Below, one piece after another: positions 1 through 8,592 of a stretch of 32,251 nucleotides of DNA. Under the pieces are notes generated by a model that was not told the DNA's origin, made no database searches, and saw only the letters and a list, made by a program, of their open reading frames with translations. The position numbers were made by a program, and so were the translations under genes. The first letter of the stretch is position 1; the number at the start of each line of letters is the position of its first letter. Location of the stretch: contig NZ_PVWK01000119.1 in the NCBI RefSeq assembly GCF_003003795.1, positions 1-32,251 on the forward strand, written 5' to 3'. The DNA is from Stenomitos frigidus ULC18. Lineage in GTDB: Bacteria > Cyanobacteriota > Cyanobacteriia > Leptolyngbyales > Leptolyngbyaceae.

Positions 1-304
1 TCATTTCACGCGTGACTCATCTCTTTCTAGCTTACAGAGACAGATGTAGAATTACATCTTAATAAATCCACGATCCTAAGGGACTTGCAAACAAATCGTA
101 TCCCAGCTTAGAGGCATGCCTCTAACAAAATTCGTGATTGACTGGCACTTTATTTCTGCGCCTGTCCCTAACAACGTCTTTCGGCTTTTAGCCTTTCTTC
201 CTTGTCGCCCTCAACAAATGCAAACAGATGAGAGTGATGGGGCTGTAAGTCGGTATGCTGGAACAATATTGTTTGAGAGCATAGCCTCGGTCACTTAACA
301 CGTC
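1..304. other. non-coding region upstream of acs
   Basis: I see no convincing gene here. The only sizeable frame (116-298, plus) has no family resemblance and no ribosome-binding site. The region presumably holds the acs promoter and leader, but no clear -35/-10 pair stands out. The preceding gene lies outside the window. Confidence 0.5.
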
Positions 305-2272
305 ATGTCACAGCCGACTATCGAATCGATCCTGCAAGAAAAGCGCTTATTTCAGCCACCGGCAGCATTCTCCCAAAGCGCTCATATCAAGAGCCTGGCT
401 GACTATCAGCGTCTGTATGAGAAGGCAAAAGCGGATCCGCAAACCTTCTGGGCGGAACTGGCAGAAACAGAACTGGACTGGTTTCAGAAATGGGATGCGG
501 TACTGGATTGGCAACCGCCGTTTGCGAAGTGGTTTGTTAATGGCAAGCTGAACATTTCTCATAACTGCCTCGATCGCCATCTCACCACCTGGCGACGCAA
601 CAAAGCCGCCTTAATTTGGGAAGGGGAGCCAGGAGACTCGCGCACGTTCACCTACGCTCAACTGCACCGAGAAGTCTGTCAGTTTGCCAATGCGTTAAAG
701 CATCTGGGTGTGCAAAAGGGCGATCGCGTCGGTATTTATATGCCGATGATTCCTGAAGCGGCGATCGCCATGCTGGCGTGTGCCCGGATTGGTGCGGCAC
801 ATACTGTTGTGTTTGGCGGTTTTAGTGCTGAGGCCTTGCGCGATCGCCTGATCGACGGGCAGGTAAAAGTGGTCGTTACAGCCGATGGTGGCTGGCGGAA
901 AGACGCGATCGTGCCCTTGAAAGACCAGGTAGACAAAGCGCTGGCAGATGGTAGCGTTCCTAGCGTCTCGGCAACGCTAGTGGTGAAGCGCACAGGACAG
1001 GGTGTGTTAATGCAGGGCGATCGTGACTACTGGTGGCACGAACTCCAGTCACAAGTCTCTGCCAATTGTCCCGCTGAGCCAATGGATAGCGAAGACCTGC
1101 TCTTCATTCTCTACACCTCTGGCAGTACGGGCAAACCCAAAGGCGTCGTCCACACTACAGGCGGCTACAACCTTTACACCCACATCACCACCAAGTGGAT
1201 TTTTGACCTGCAAGACACTGACGTTTATTGGTGTACAGCTGACGTCGGCTGGATTACTGGACACAGCTACATTGTCTATGGCCCACTGTCAAACGGCGCA
1301 ACCACGGTGATGTATGAAGGTGCGCCCCGTGCCTCTAATCCTGGTTGCTTCTGGGATGTGATTGAAAAACATGGTGTCAATGTTTTCTACACCGCCCCTA
1401 CGGCCATTCGCGCTTTTATCAAGATGGGTAACGAGCATCCTAACGCCCGCGATCTATCCTCGTTGCGGTTACTGGGCACCGTTGGCGAACCCATTAACCC
1501 AGAATCCTGGATCTGGTATCAGCAAGTGATTGGCGGGGGACGCTGCCCGATCGTCGATACCTGGTGGCAAACCGAAACCGGTGGCATTATGATCACCGCC
1601 TTACCGGGTGCTATTCCGACAAAACCTGGTTCAGCCACGCTACCGTTCCCTGGCATTCTGGCCGATGTGATTGACCTGGAAGGACATTCTGTTGGTGCGA
1701 ATGAAGGTGGCTACCTGGCAGTGAGGTATCCGTGGCCCGGTATGATGCGAACGATATATGGTGATCCCGATCGCTTCCGTCGTACCTATTGGGAGCACAT
1801 TCCACCCCAGGATGGTCAGTACATCTACTTTGCAGGGGACGGTGCCCGTCGTGATGAAGATGGCTATTATTGGATCATGGGCCGCGTCGATGACGTCATC
1901 AATGTCGCTGGACATCGCCTCGGCACAATGGAAATTGAGTCTGCGTTGGTGTCCCACCCAAGCGTTGCTGAAGCGGCAGTGGTCGGTAAACCCGATGAGC
2001 TTAAAGGGCAAGACATTGTGGCGTTTGTCACGCTTGAAGGAACATACAGCCCCAGCGATGAGTTGCTCAGGGAACTCAAGCAGCATGTGGTGCAGGAAAT
2101 TGGCGCGATCGCCCGTCCGGGTGAAATTCGCTTTGCCGATGCCCTACCCAAAACGCGTTCTGGTAAAATTATGCGTCGGCTGCTGCGTGACCTGGCCAGT
2201 GGTGTTGAAATTTCGGGCGATACTTCCACACTAGAAGACCGTAGCGTACTAGAAAAACTTCGCGAAGGTTAA
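305..2272 (+). CDS. acs: acetyl-CoA synthetase (AMP-forming)
   Basis: Activates acetate to acetyl-CoA via acetyl-AMP in the cytosol, feeding lipid synthesis and central carbon metabolism. At 655 residues it has the normal full length. The ANL adenylation signature [11 protein letters not shown] is at residues 270-280, and the family-typical segment GGYNLY follows. The C-terminal [11 protein letters not shown] motif carries the adenylation lysine at about residue 621, the residue that protein acetyltransferases switch off in other bacteria (known of the family). The start was chosen because the N-terminal ACAS region begins shortly after it; no strong Shine-Dalgarno is visible, which is common in cyanobacteria. 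The stop codon lies inside a tandem 10-bp repeat. The gene appears to stand alone, with psb28 145 bp downstream. Confidence 0.97.
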   Translation: MSQPTIESILQEKRLFQPPAAFSQSAHIKSLADYQRLYEKAKADPQTFWAELAETELDWFQKWDAVLDWQPPFAKWFVNGKLNISHNCLDRHLTTWRRNKAALIWEGEPGDSRTFTYAQLHREVCQFANALKHLGVQKGDRVGIYMPMIPEAAIAMLACARIGAAHTVVFGGFSAEALRDRLIDGQVKVVVTADGGWRKDAIVPLKDQVDKALADGSVPSVSATLVVKRTGQGVLMQGDRDYWWHELQSQVSANCPAEPMDSEDLLFILYTSGSTGKPKGVVHTTGGYNLYTHITTKWIFDLQDTDVYWCTADVGWITGHSYIVYGPLSNGATTVMYEGAPRASNPGCFWDVIEKHGVNVFYTAPTAIRAFIKMGNEHPNARDLSSLRLLGTVGEPINPESWIWYQQVIGGGRCPIVDTWWQTETGGIMITALPGAIPTKPGSATLPFPGILADVIDLEGHSVGANEGGYLAVRYPWPGMMRTIYGDPDRFRRTYWEHIPPQDGQYIYFAGDGARRDEDGYYWIMGRVDDVINVAGHRLGTMEIESALVSHPSVAEAAVVGKPDELKGQDIVAFVTLEGTYSPSDELLRELKQHVVQEIGAIARPGEIRFADALPKTRSGKIMRRLLRDLASGVEISGDTSTLEDRSVLEKLREG

Positions 2273-2289
2273 GTAAAGGTAAGTAAAGG
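2270..2289. repeat. tandem 10-bp duplication at the acs stop
   Basis: Two exact copies of TAAGTAAAGG. The first copy contains the acs TAA stop codon, so the duplication leaves two further in-frame or near-frame stops. It is probably a slippage product; no function is evident. Confidence 0.7.
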
Positions 2290-2292
2290 CGG

Positions 2293-2312
2293 TTCGCGTT
2301 TCTTGGATGCCA
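2293..2312. repeat. dispersed 20-bp repeat, copy 1
   Basis: TTCGCGTTTCTTGGATGCCA occurs here and again, identically, at 7687-7706. Both copies are in intergenic DNA just after a plus-strand gene (acs and alr). It looks like a piece of a dispersed cyanobacterial intergenic repeat. Confidence 0.7.
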
Positions 2313-2417
2313 CAGGCTATACCGCCCCTACTTAACTTTTTTTGAGAGCCTGGTTTGTCTACTTGCCGCGACGTGGGAGAATAGTGTTTTGCACAATACA
2401 ATTGCTGACTGAGAATT

Positions 2418-2753
2418 ATGGCTCAAATTCAATTTTCTAGAGGTATTGATGAGGATGTAGTGCCTGATGTTAGCTTGACCCGTGCTCGCGATGGTAGCAA
2501 CGGCAAAGCCATTTTCTACTTCCAAAATCCGAAAGCACTCAGTGGCAGCAGTACTGAAAGTATTACTGGGATGTATCTGGTTGACGAGGAAGGTGAGTTA
2601 GTGACTCGAGAGGTCAACGCCAAGTTTATTAACGGTCAACCCGATGCTTTAGAAGCAACCTACGTGATCAAATCGGCTGCAGAGTGGGATCGCTTTATGC
2701 GCTTCATGCAGCGATATGGCGAAGACCACGGGCTAGAATTTAACAAAGCCTAA
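2418..2753 (+). CDS. psb28: photosystem II assembly protein Psb28
   Basis: Small soluble thylakoid-associated factor that binds PSII assembly intermediates (RC47/CP47) and protects them during biogenesis and repair; it is absent from mature PSII (known of the family). Its 111 residues match the usual length. The N-terminus [17 protein letters not shown] and the central [19 protein letters not shown] block are hallmark Psb28 sequence, and the C-terminal part carries the [14 protein letters not shown] segment. The ATG follows directly on an AT-rich leader with no obvious Shine-Dalgarno. It is probably a separate unit from acs; moaB starts 40 bp after its stop and could be read through. Confidence 0.96.
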   Translation: MAQIQFSRGIDEDVVPDVSLTRARDGSNGKAIFYFQNPKALSGSSTESITGMYLVDEEGELVTREVNAKFINGQPDALEATYVIKSAAEWDRFMRFMQRYGEDHGLEFNKA

Positions 2754-2792
2754 CCGTAATCGGGCTCAAGCACTAAGTCGATTTGACAACCA

Positions 2793-3305
2793 ATGGCGGT
2801 TACTCCTCATCCTGACACTGCCGCTCCAGCTATTCATTGTGCGGTGATTACTGTTAGTGATACCCGCACAGTGGATACCGATCGCAGCGGGCAGTTAATC
2901 CAGCAACTGTTGCATGATGCAGGGCATCACGTCATGGCGTATACCATCGTTAAAGATGAGCCTGCACAGATTCAAGCAGCCTTACAACAGTTGAGTCACC
3001 AGGTTGGGCTAGCAGCCGTCATCGTCAATGGTGGTACGGGCATTGCACCAAGAGACACCACCTATGACGCGCTCGCAATACTGTTAGAAAAGACCCTGCC
3101 CGGTTTTGGGGAACTCTTTCGTTCGCTGAGTTATCAAGAAATTGGCTCACGGGCAATGGCTTCGCGAGCGATCGCGGGTGTTTACGGTAGCCAGCTCGTC
3201 TTCTCGGTGCCTGGGTCTACAGGGGCCGTAACCCTTGCCATGCAGGCATTGATTTTGCCAGAACTGAGGCACCTGGTGAGCCAGATCCAGGCGGGTAGTC
3301 CTTAA
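2793..3305 (+). CDS. moaB: molybdenum cofactor biosynthesis protein B (MoaB/Mog fold)
   Basis: Member of the MoaB/MogA family that binds molybdopterin and, in its MogA relatives, adenylylates it before molybdenum insertion. At 170 residues it has family length. Visible motifs are ITVSDTRT (19-26), the glycine-rich binding loop NGGTGIAPRDTT (79-90) and the SVPGSTGA turn (138-145). In cyanobacteria the cofactor serves nitrate reductase and related enzymes. It follows psb28 by 40 bp on the same strand and converges on ctpB. The first 12 residues (proline/alanine-rich) lie outside the conserved fold. Confidence 0.94.
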   Translation: MAVTPHPDTAAPAIHCAVITVSDTRTVDTDRSGQLIQQLLHDAGHHVMAYTIVKDEPAQIQAALQQLSHQVGLAAVIVNGGTGIAPRDTTYDALAILLEKTLPGFGELFRSLSYQEIGSRAMASRAIAGVYGSQLVFSVPGSTGAVTLAMQALILPELRHLVSQIQAGSP

Positions 3306-3407
3306 GCGCTCGATCGCACCCCAATGATAACGACGAAAAAAAGGGACGCAGGATACGAGCTTGCGTTGCTCACACCCTACGTACCGCTAACGATCGATCC
3401 GATGCCG

Positions 3408-4724
3408 TTATTTCTGGCTTTGACTCGCCTGTTGCACTGTAGAGGCAGGGGCTGTCAATGCAACTTTTTGCAGAGTGGCGAGGGCACGAGCGTACTGAGG
3501 ATCTTCTTTAGTCGCCAAGAGTTTGGGGTTAGATGCCAGTTTTTGACGCTGTTCATCACTCAGGTCAATCTTGACATCTGGCGTGATGCCTTTATGGCTG
3601 ATATCAGTTCCCTTGGGTGTGTAGTAATGGGCGATTGTGACGGCCAGCCCTGATCCATCAGAGAGGGAATGCACCGACTGCACCAGCGCTTTACCAAAAG
3701 TTTGGCTACCCACTACGGTTGCGCGTCCATTATCTTTCAGCGCACCTGTCAAAATTTCGCTGGAGCTGGCCGAATTGCCATCGACTAAAACAACGAGTGG
3801 CAGTTTAGTGAGAGACGTCCGATTATTCGCAATATCCTCGTTGTTGCCCTTGCGATCGACCGTGCGGACAATCGACCCTTTATCCATCCACATCCGGCTA
3901 ATATCGATGCTCGCTTGCAGCAACCCGCCGGGATTGCCCCGCAGATCGAGGACATAGCCTTCCACTTTCTGATTACCCAAATCCTGAATGGCTCGACGCA
4001 TCTGGTCGGCCGCATGGGCACTAAACTCATTTAAGCGAATGTAGCCGATGCGTTGGGTGCCTTCTTGCTTTAGTGAGTACCGCACAGTGGGTAACTCGAT
4101 ACGAGCACGCGTCAGCGCCAACATCGAGCTTTCTTTGCCTTGTCGCCCAATCTCAAGCTTCACTTTGGTACCGACATCGCCACGAATCAGGGTAGAAGCA
4201 TCCTCAACAGTCATGCCTTTCGTCAGCTTACCGTCGATCGCTAAAATCTGGTCGCCTGCTTGAATCCCTGCTTTGAGCGCCGGTGAATTTTCGATTGGCT
4301 CCACCACTGTCAGCACTTTAGTTTGCTCACTGACCTCCAGTCGAATACCAACCCCAGACAACTCGCCAGAGGTTTGATTACTCAACGCTTCATATTGCTT
4401 TGGATCCATGAAGCGAGTGTAGGGATCATTGAGCTTCTCTAGAGCCGATCGCAGTGCTAGATAGGCTTGTTCGCGCGACGAGTAATTTTTGCCCAACAGT
4501 GATTTCCGAACTTCCTGCCAGTCTGTTTGATTAAAGGTGCCGTCAACGTATTCACGGTTCACAATCTGCCAGGCTTCATCAATCACGGTCTTCGGACTTT
4601 CTTGCAGTGCCGCACGTACGCGACTGAGACCCGGACCAAAGAGTGATATTGCCGCCGTGGTAGCGACAGCCCCACCACAGAGAGCAACTTGAAGCAAGGG
4701 AAAGCGCTTTAATAGTCGGTTCAT
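3408..4724 (-). CDS. ctpB: carboxyl-terminal processing protease (CtpB-like, S41A)
   Basis: Serine protease of the tail-specific/CtpA family, acting in the periplasm or thylakoid lumen. The 438 residues give a hydrophobic N-terminal export segment (about 8-32), a PDZ domain (about 120-205) and the S41 catalytic core. The Ser/Lys dyad is S320 (NSASSSEIL) and K345 (TFGKAL), 25 residues apart as in the D1 C-terminal protease. The substrate loop LDLRGNPGGLLQ is intact (259-270). The run YTRFMDPKQYEALSNQTSGELSGVGIR looks to me like CtpB rather than the D1-processing CtpA, but that paralogue call is from memory. It is transcribed toward moaB and its promoter lies in the 4725-5165 gap. Confidence 0.93.
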   Translation of the reverse strand: MNRLLKRFPLLQVALCGGAVATTAAISLFGPGLSRVRAALQESPKTVIDEAWQIVNREYVDGTFNQTDWQEVRKSLLGKNYSSREQAYLALRSALEKLNDPYTRFMDPKQYEALSNQTSGELSGVGIRLEVSEQTKVLTVVEPIENSPALKAGIQAGDQILAIDGKLTKGMTVEDASTLIRGDVGTKVKLEIGRQGKESSMLALTRARIELPTVRYSLKQEGTQRIGYIRLNEFSAHAADQMRRAIQDLGNQKVEGYVLDLRGNPGGLLQASIDISRMWMDKGSIVRTVDRKGNNEDIANNRTSLTKLPLVVLVDGNSASSSEILTGALKDNGRATVVGSQTFGKALVQSVHSLSDGSGLAVTIAHYYTPKGTDISHKGITPDVKIDLSDEQRQKLASNPKLLATKEDPQYARALATLQKVALTAPASTVQQASQSQK

Positions 4725-5165
4725 TGAGGGTAAAGATAAATGAAGTGGCTTGGAAATATACAGAGAGACGCGCTACGGCAGCCAGGCTAACTGAAGGCGA
4801 TCCATAACATGTACAACACTCATCAAACAGCAACAGAGAAGTTAAGCGATCCCAACTAGTTGTGAATCCAGCATACTCAAGTAGCATGGCGACAGTCCAC
4901 CGCATGGATGACAGTTTGCCAAGCATTCTCAACACTTAACCTACGCTCATGCAAACACCCTAGTGAGATTTAGACTGAAACCTTTCAGCCAATCTAACCG
5001 AATCTCAATAAATTGGCATAGGGGTAGTTGTATTAACTTTGCTAAAGCCTTGCTTTAAGTTCTATAGTTTTTTGTAAATTTTTTTTAAGCCGCGAGCTAC
5101 GAGCCCTTGAAAGCGGGACAACTAAACATGTGAGAGTACGCGTGTAGCAGCGATACGGGTGAATA
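4725..5165. other. divergent intergenic region, ctpB / membrane-anchored protein
   Basis: No gene is visible in these 441 bp. They separate two divergently transcribed genes, so both promoters should be here. The right half is AT-rich, with a candidate promoter at 5039-5068. Confidence 0.5.
5039..5068 (+). promoter_or_regulatory. candidate sigma70-type promoter for the 5166 gene
   Basis: TTGCTA (5039-5044) and TATAGT (5063-5068) are separated by 18 bp, close to consensus -35 and -10 elements, about 100 bp before the start codon. Predicted by eye only. Confidence 0.3.
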
Positions 5166-5981
5166 ATGGAAGCAAAAAGCGCGGGAGTTAAGGCAAACGG
5201 GTGGCGATCGTTGCTAAGTGGGGCGATCGTACTTTCAGCGTTGACTGGAGTGATTGTGCTGCAGCGATCACAACTGGCACGCCCGTCGATGTGGCAATCT
5301 GACCCCAAGCAAGCAGAACAACAGGAAGCGGTCAAACTACGCCTGATTAAGCAACTACCAACCTTGGGGTTTAGTAATCTGATCGCAGATTGGACGTTTC
5401 TGAACTTTTTGCAGTATTACGGAGACAATGACGTTCGCGCCAAGACGGGCTATGCCCTCAGTCCACAATATTTCGATATCATCACGCGGTTAGACCCACG
5501 CTTCGTTGATATTTACCTCTTTCTTTCCGGTAGTATCTCTTACCAACTGGGTGATCCGCAGACAGCCGTGAAGCTGATGGATCGAGGTACCGCTGCCTTA
5601 TCGCCCCAAGTTAGCCCCAAAGCATTTCAGGTGTGGCGCTTCAAAGGTTTAGATCAACTGCTGCTATTGGGCGATGTGCCAGCCTCCATCCACTCCCACG
5701 AAATGGCCGAAAAATGGGTGCAAGGAACACCCTATCAAGCGCTAGCGCCCCTCTTTCAGCAGACAGCCGAGTTTTTGCGTCGAGACCCTAACAGCGTTCC
5801 CGTGCGATTCCAGGCCTGGATGTCAATCTACTATCAGGCAGGGGCTGCCCACGATAAGACCACTCAGGCACGAGCCAAACGGGAAATTTTGGCGCTAGGT
5901 GGACAGACGCGCATGCAGGATGGCGAACTAACCTTTTTCTTACCTGAGCCGCAACGTAAGGACTCGAAGGCGCAGCAGTAG
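5166..5981 (+). CDS. conserved membrane-anchored protein of unknown function
   Basis: 271 residues with one N-terminal membrane anchor (about residues 15-34) and a basic extreme N-terminus, so most of the chain should face the periplasm or lumen. The rest is largely helical; segments such as DPRFVDIYLFLSGSISYQLGDPQTAVKLMDRG and the following stretch have the small/large spacing of TPR-like helical hairpins. The motif LIADWTFLNFLQYYGD after the anchor looks conserved. I think homologues exist across cyanobacteria but I cannot name a function. The start is ATG 5166; no strong ribosome-binding site is seen. Codon use matches the neighbours. It is followed by heptamer-repeat DNA. Confidence 0.8.
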   Translation: MEAKSAGVKANGWRSLLSGAIVLSALTGVIVLQRSQLARPSMWQSDPKQAEQQEAVKLRLIKQLPTLGFSNLIADWTFLNFLQYYGDNDVRAKTGYALSPQYFDIITRLDPRFVDIYLFLSGSISYQLGDPQTAVKLMDRGTAALSPQVSPKAFQVWRFKGLDQLLLLGDVPASIHSHEMAEKWVQGTPYQALAPLFQQTAEFLRRDPNSVPVRFQAWMSIYYQAGAAHDKTTQARAKREILALGGQTRMQDGELTFFLPEPQRKDSKAQQ

Positions 5982-6021
5982 GGAAAGGGGAGTGGGGGAA
6001 AGGGGAAAGTTTTGAGTTGAT

Positions 6022-6085
6022 TCAGCGGTCAGCGGTCAGCCGTCAGCCGTCAGCGGTCAGCAGCGGTCAGCGGTCAGCGGTCAGC
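6022..6085. repeat. heptanucleotide (STRR-type) array, CGGTCAG
   Basis: About nine 7-bp units alternating between CGGTCAG and CCGTCAG, with one partial unit (CAG) breaking the register near 6060. This is the short tandemly repeated repetitive class known from filamentous cyanobacteria. Confidence 0.9.
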
Positions 6086-6200
6086 TTTTTCTAACAACTA
6101 ACAGATCTGGCCTTTAGCTGTATCGACAAACAACGTTGTCCACTTAGGGTGCCGTTAACGTAATGCACTAAGCAAAGGGGCTAATGTCACATGTCAGTAC

Positions 6201-6230
6201 CTTTAGCCTTTAGCCTTTAGCTTTAGCCTC
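6201..6230. repeat. heptanucleotide array, CTTTAGC
   Basis: Four tandem copies of CTTTAGC, one missing a base, in the alr upstream region. The heptamer differs from that of the neighbouring arrays. Confidence 0.8.
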
Positions 6231-6353
6231 GTACCTTCTGCTGTCCTAGAGCGCGACTATCGATCGCAAACTGTTTTGTTAAGCGTAAAAAGCTGCTAAG
6301 GTTTTGTTCACTTATTGAAAGTGCTCAGGAGTCAGGAGCCAAACCTCTTATTT

Positions 6354-6388
6354 GTAGCTGACCGCTGACGGCTGATCGCTGACCGCTT
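6354..6388. repeat. inverted heptanucleotide array, GCTGACC
   Basis: Reverse complement of the 6022-6085 family: GCTGACCGCTGACGGCTGATC and further units. Together the two arrays form an imperfect long inverted repeat around about 270 bp, ending 26 bp before the alr start. Confidence 0.8.
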
Positions 6389-6414
6389 TCATGGTGTAGG
6401 AGGAGTCGATCGCA

Positions 6415-7617
6415 ATGTTGAGTTGGGAGCAAAGTCCAAGTATGGCGTTGATGCCGCGGGAGCGGGCGTGGGTTGAGGTGAACTTGAGCGCGATCGCCCA
6501 CAATGTTCAGCAAATTTGTCGCTTGTTATCAAACCAGACGGCACTGATGGCGGTTGTCAAAGCTGATGCCTATGGCCATGGAGCCACCACTGTCGCGCAG
6601 ACAGCACTGCAAGCAGGAGCGACCTGGCTAGGTGTTGCCACGATCCCAGAAGGCATTGAACTCCGTGAAGCTGGCATTCATGCGCCTGTTTTGGTGCTGG
6701 GCGCGAACCATACACCAGAGCAAATTCGGGCGATCGCCCATTGGAAGCTCCAACCGACGCTTTGCACGCCTCGCCAAGCGCTCATTTTTGCCGAAGTGCT
6801 GGCAGAACGCCCACAGTCTGATCCCTTACCAGTGCATCTCAAGCTAGACACTGGCATGTCGCGTCTGGGCACTGCATGGCAAGAGGCCGCCGCTTTTGCA
6901 CAACTGGTACAACGTTTACCGCATCTCAAGCTTGCCAGCGTTTATTCTCATCTGGCAACGGCAGAAGATCCAGACCAAACGATCGCCCGACAGCAGCAAC
7001 AGCGCTTTGAAACTGCTATTGCTCAAATTAGAGCCTGTGGCATTCACCCACCCTGTCTACATCTAGCAAACTCTGGTGGTACCCTGTCCGATCCGACCTT
7101 CCACTATGACCTGGTGAGAGTCGGCTTGGCGATCTATGGACTCTATCCGGCAGCCCATTTGGGAGCCACTGCGAAACTCAAGACCGCTCTACAGGTAAAA
7201 GCCCGAGTCACTCAGGTGAAGACCATTGCGGCAGGGACAGGTGTTAGCTACGGACATCGGTTTGTGGCAGATCGGGAAATGTGCCTTGCTGTAGTCGCGA
7301 TCGGGTATGCCGACGGAGTACCGCGTAATTTGTCGAACAGCATGGAAGTGCTGGTCAGAGGGCAACGAGTAGCGCAGATTGGCGCAGTAACGATGGATCA
7401 AATCATGCTGGATGTCAGTACTGTTCCTGATCTGCAGGAAGGGGAAGTCGTCACACTACTGGGGCAAGACGGCAACCAGTCGATTTCAGCCGATGATTGG
7501 GCAGCTACGTTGGGGACGATTTCCTGGGAAATTCTCTGTGGCTTCAAGCATCGACTGCCAAGAATTGCGATCGGACAAGCGCTGTCGGATTCAGTAAGCA
7601 GACGGTATGAGGGATAA
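6415..7617 (+). CDS. alr: alanine racemase
   Basis: PLP enzyme interconverting L- and D-alanine; D-Ala goes to peptidoglycan. 400 residues, normal length. The PLP lysine is K49 in AVVKADAYGHG (46-56). The second catalytic base is Y279 in GTGVSYGHRF. Other signatures are HLKLDTGMSRLG (141-152), HLANSGG (216-222) and the C-terminal IGAVTMDQIMLDV. The N-terminal TIM-barrel and C-terminal beta domains are both present. ATG 6415 is supported by AGGAGG (6398-6403); a second ATG at residue 10 would also keep the fold. The gene lies between two repeat-filled gaps and has no operon partner. Confidence 0.97.
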   Translation: MLSWEQSPSMALMPRERAWVEVNLSAIAHNVQQICRLLSNQTALMAVVKADAYGHGATTVAQTALQAGATWLGVATIPEGIELREAGIHAPVLVLGANHTPEQIRAIAHWKLQPTLCTPRQALIFAEVLAERPQSDPLPVHLKLDTGMSRLGTAWQEAAAFAQLVQRLPHLKLASVYSHLATAEDPDQTIARQQQQRFETAIAQIRACGIHPPCLHLANSGGTLSDPTFHYDLVRVGLAIYGLYPAAHLGATAKLKTALQVKARVTQVKTIAAGTGVSYGHRFVADREMCLAVVAIGYADGVPRNLSNSMEVLVRGQRVAQIGAVTMDQIMLDVSTVPDLQEGEVVTLLGQDGNQSISADDWAATLGTISWEILCGFKHRLPRIAIGQALSDSVSRRYEG

Positions 7618-7836
7618 GGACTGGGTTTGAGTTTTGATTTTTGATTTTTGCGTAGCGCTTTGCGCCGCTGAGTCCGTTGGACACGCTTCGCGTTTCTTGG
7701 ATGCCAGAGTCTCTACGCTAGAGAGTTTTGAATTTTGAGTTTTGAGTTTTGAGTAGCGCTTCGTGCCATTGCGCTAGAGAGTTTTGAGTTTTTTGTCCTA
7801 ACCACTGGCTACTGCCAAAGGCCCACTGACGACTGG
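7618..7836. repeat. heptamer and dispersed repeats after alr
   Basis: Intergenic DNA made almost entirely of repeats: TTTTGAG/TTTTGAT heptamers (7625-7650, 7723-7754, 7780-7794), the second copy of TTCGCGTTTCTTGGATGCCA (7687-7706), and short CACTGGCTACTG-type direct repeats (7801-7850). It separates convergent genes and contains no recognisable terminator. Confidence 0.75.
7687..7706. repeat. dispersed 20-bp repeat, copy 2
   Basis: Identical to 2293-2312. It is embedded in a longer repetitive block that begins GCGTAGCGCTTTGCG. Confidence 0.7.
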
Positions 7837-8259
7837 CTACTGACCACTAAATAACTCCAAAACACTTCTAAGAAAGGCTTTCAGTTTCTCCCCCATTTCC
7901 TGTGTGGGGTAGCTGTTGCCTTCAAACGTCCAGTTTTCAATGGTTGAAAGCCACCACTGCTTGCCACGGTGGTCAAAACCTGCAATTTCAGCGCCGATCG
8001 CTCGCTTTTCGCCTGTTTGCCGATCTTCGTAAAAGCGGATTTGCAATAAAAGACTCCGACTTTGAAGCAGGCGCGAAAAACCAGGAAAGTGAAACCCGAT
8101 GTCGATCGACTCAGGGTCAATCAGTTCTTGCGTGTCGGGATCGTTCACCCAGGGCTTCAGATCTGACCTGGCATCAGGGAATGCGGTTTTGAAGAGATTG
8201 GCCGCCGCTGCGATTTTGCTGGTTCTTTCCAGAGAGGTTGCCTGTTCGGCTGCGTTCAT
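7837..8259 (-). CDS. conserved small protein of unknown function
   Basis: 140 residues, soluble, with no signal peptide or membrane span. Notable blocks are DIGFHFPGFSRLLQSRSLLLQIRFYED in the middle and a tryptophan-rich KQWWLSTIENWTFEG further on, ending in an amphipathic helix. This composition suggests a compact alpha/beta domain. I recognise no catalytic motif. The start ATG at 8259 is preceded on the minus strand by an AAAGGA-type ribosome-binding site. It probably has homologues in other cyanobacteria (inference from how protein-like the sequence is). Transcribed convergently with alr. Confidence 0.75.
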   Translation of the reverse strand: MNAAEQATSLERTSKIAAAANLFKTAFPDARSDLKPWVNDPDTQELIDPESIDIGFHFPGFSRLLQSRSLLLQIRFYEDRQTGEKRAIGAEIAGFDHRGKQWWLSTIENWTFEGNSYPTQEMGEKLKAFLRSVLELFSGQ

Positions 8260-8444
8260 GCGCCATTCCTTTTGAGCAGTTAATCAAAGCGCCACGAAAG
8301 CAGACGTGATGCCAGGTTAGGTTCAAGACCGGTTAAGTTCAAGATTATTCACAAAACGCCAGAATTTTCAAGGGTTTAGCGCTGAGCTGACTGCGATCGC
8401 GTGCTGACATGTTTGTGTCATATTCGCTCGTCACACTAAGAGCA

Positions 8445-8489
8445 TGGGTTTGGAGAGTTGATACACAACAACTTTAGACACCAAACCCA
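8445..8489 (+). promoter_or_regulatory. nested inverted repeat upstream of the 8593 gene
   Basis: Perfect 9-bp arms TGGGTTTGG (8445-8453) and CCAAACCCA (8481-8489). Inside them is a second dyad, AGTTG / CAACT (8456-8460 and 8469-8473). It could be an RNA stem with an internal bulge, or a DNA operator. Confidence 0.45.
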
Positions 8490-8525
8490 GATTTGCGAGA
8501 CGGTTACACAACTGAAGCGATCAGC

Positions 8526-8566
8526 CGTTAGCTGCTAGCTAATCCCTAACAGCTAACGCTTTTTCT
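8526..8566 (+). terminator. terminator-like stem in the leader of the 8593 gene
   Basis: Arms CGTTAGCTG (8526-8534) and CAGCTAACG (8550-8558) are followed by CTTTTTCT, the shape of a rho-independent terminator, but located only about 27 bp before a start codon. It may be an attenuator, or merely a TTAGCTG-type repeat. Confidence 0.4.
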
Positions 8567-8592
8567 AGCACAGCAGTAGGAGCTTTCAAGCC

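Larger units (their letters stand above)
5982..6414. other. repeat-filled intergenic region before alr
   Basis: No gene is visible in 433 bp. It holds four heptanucleotide repeat patches: GGGGAAA-type (about 5981-6010), CGGTCAG/CCGTCAG (6022-6085), CTTTAGC (6201-6230) and an inverted copy of the second patch (6354-6388). The alr Shine-Dalgarno AGGAGG is at 6398-6403. Confidence 0.7.
8260..8592. other. divergent intergenic region with two hairpins
   Basis: No gene is visible in 333 bp. Two inverted repeats lie in the half nearer the plus-strand gene: 8445-8489 (nested) and 8526-8558 (followed by a T run). The promoters of both flanking genes are expected here. Confidence 0.5.

Noticed and set aside
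116-298. 60-codon ORF upstream of acs
   Set aside because: Composition does not look like protein, no ribosome-binding site, no recognised relatives.
1023-1310. Overlapping frames inside acs and other large genes
   Set aside because: They are shadows of the main coding frame with no independent start signal or protein-like motifs.
6022-6230. CRISPR array
   Set aside because: Units are 7 bp, contiguous and without spacers; no cas genes present.
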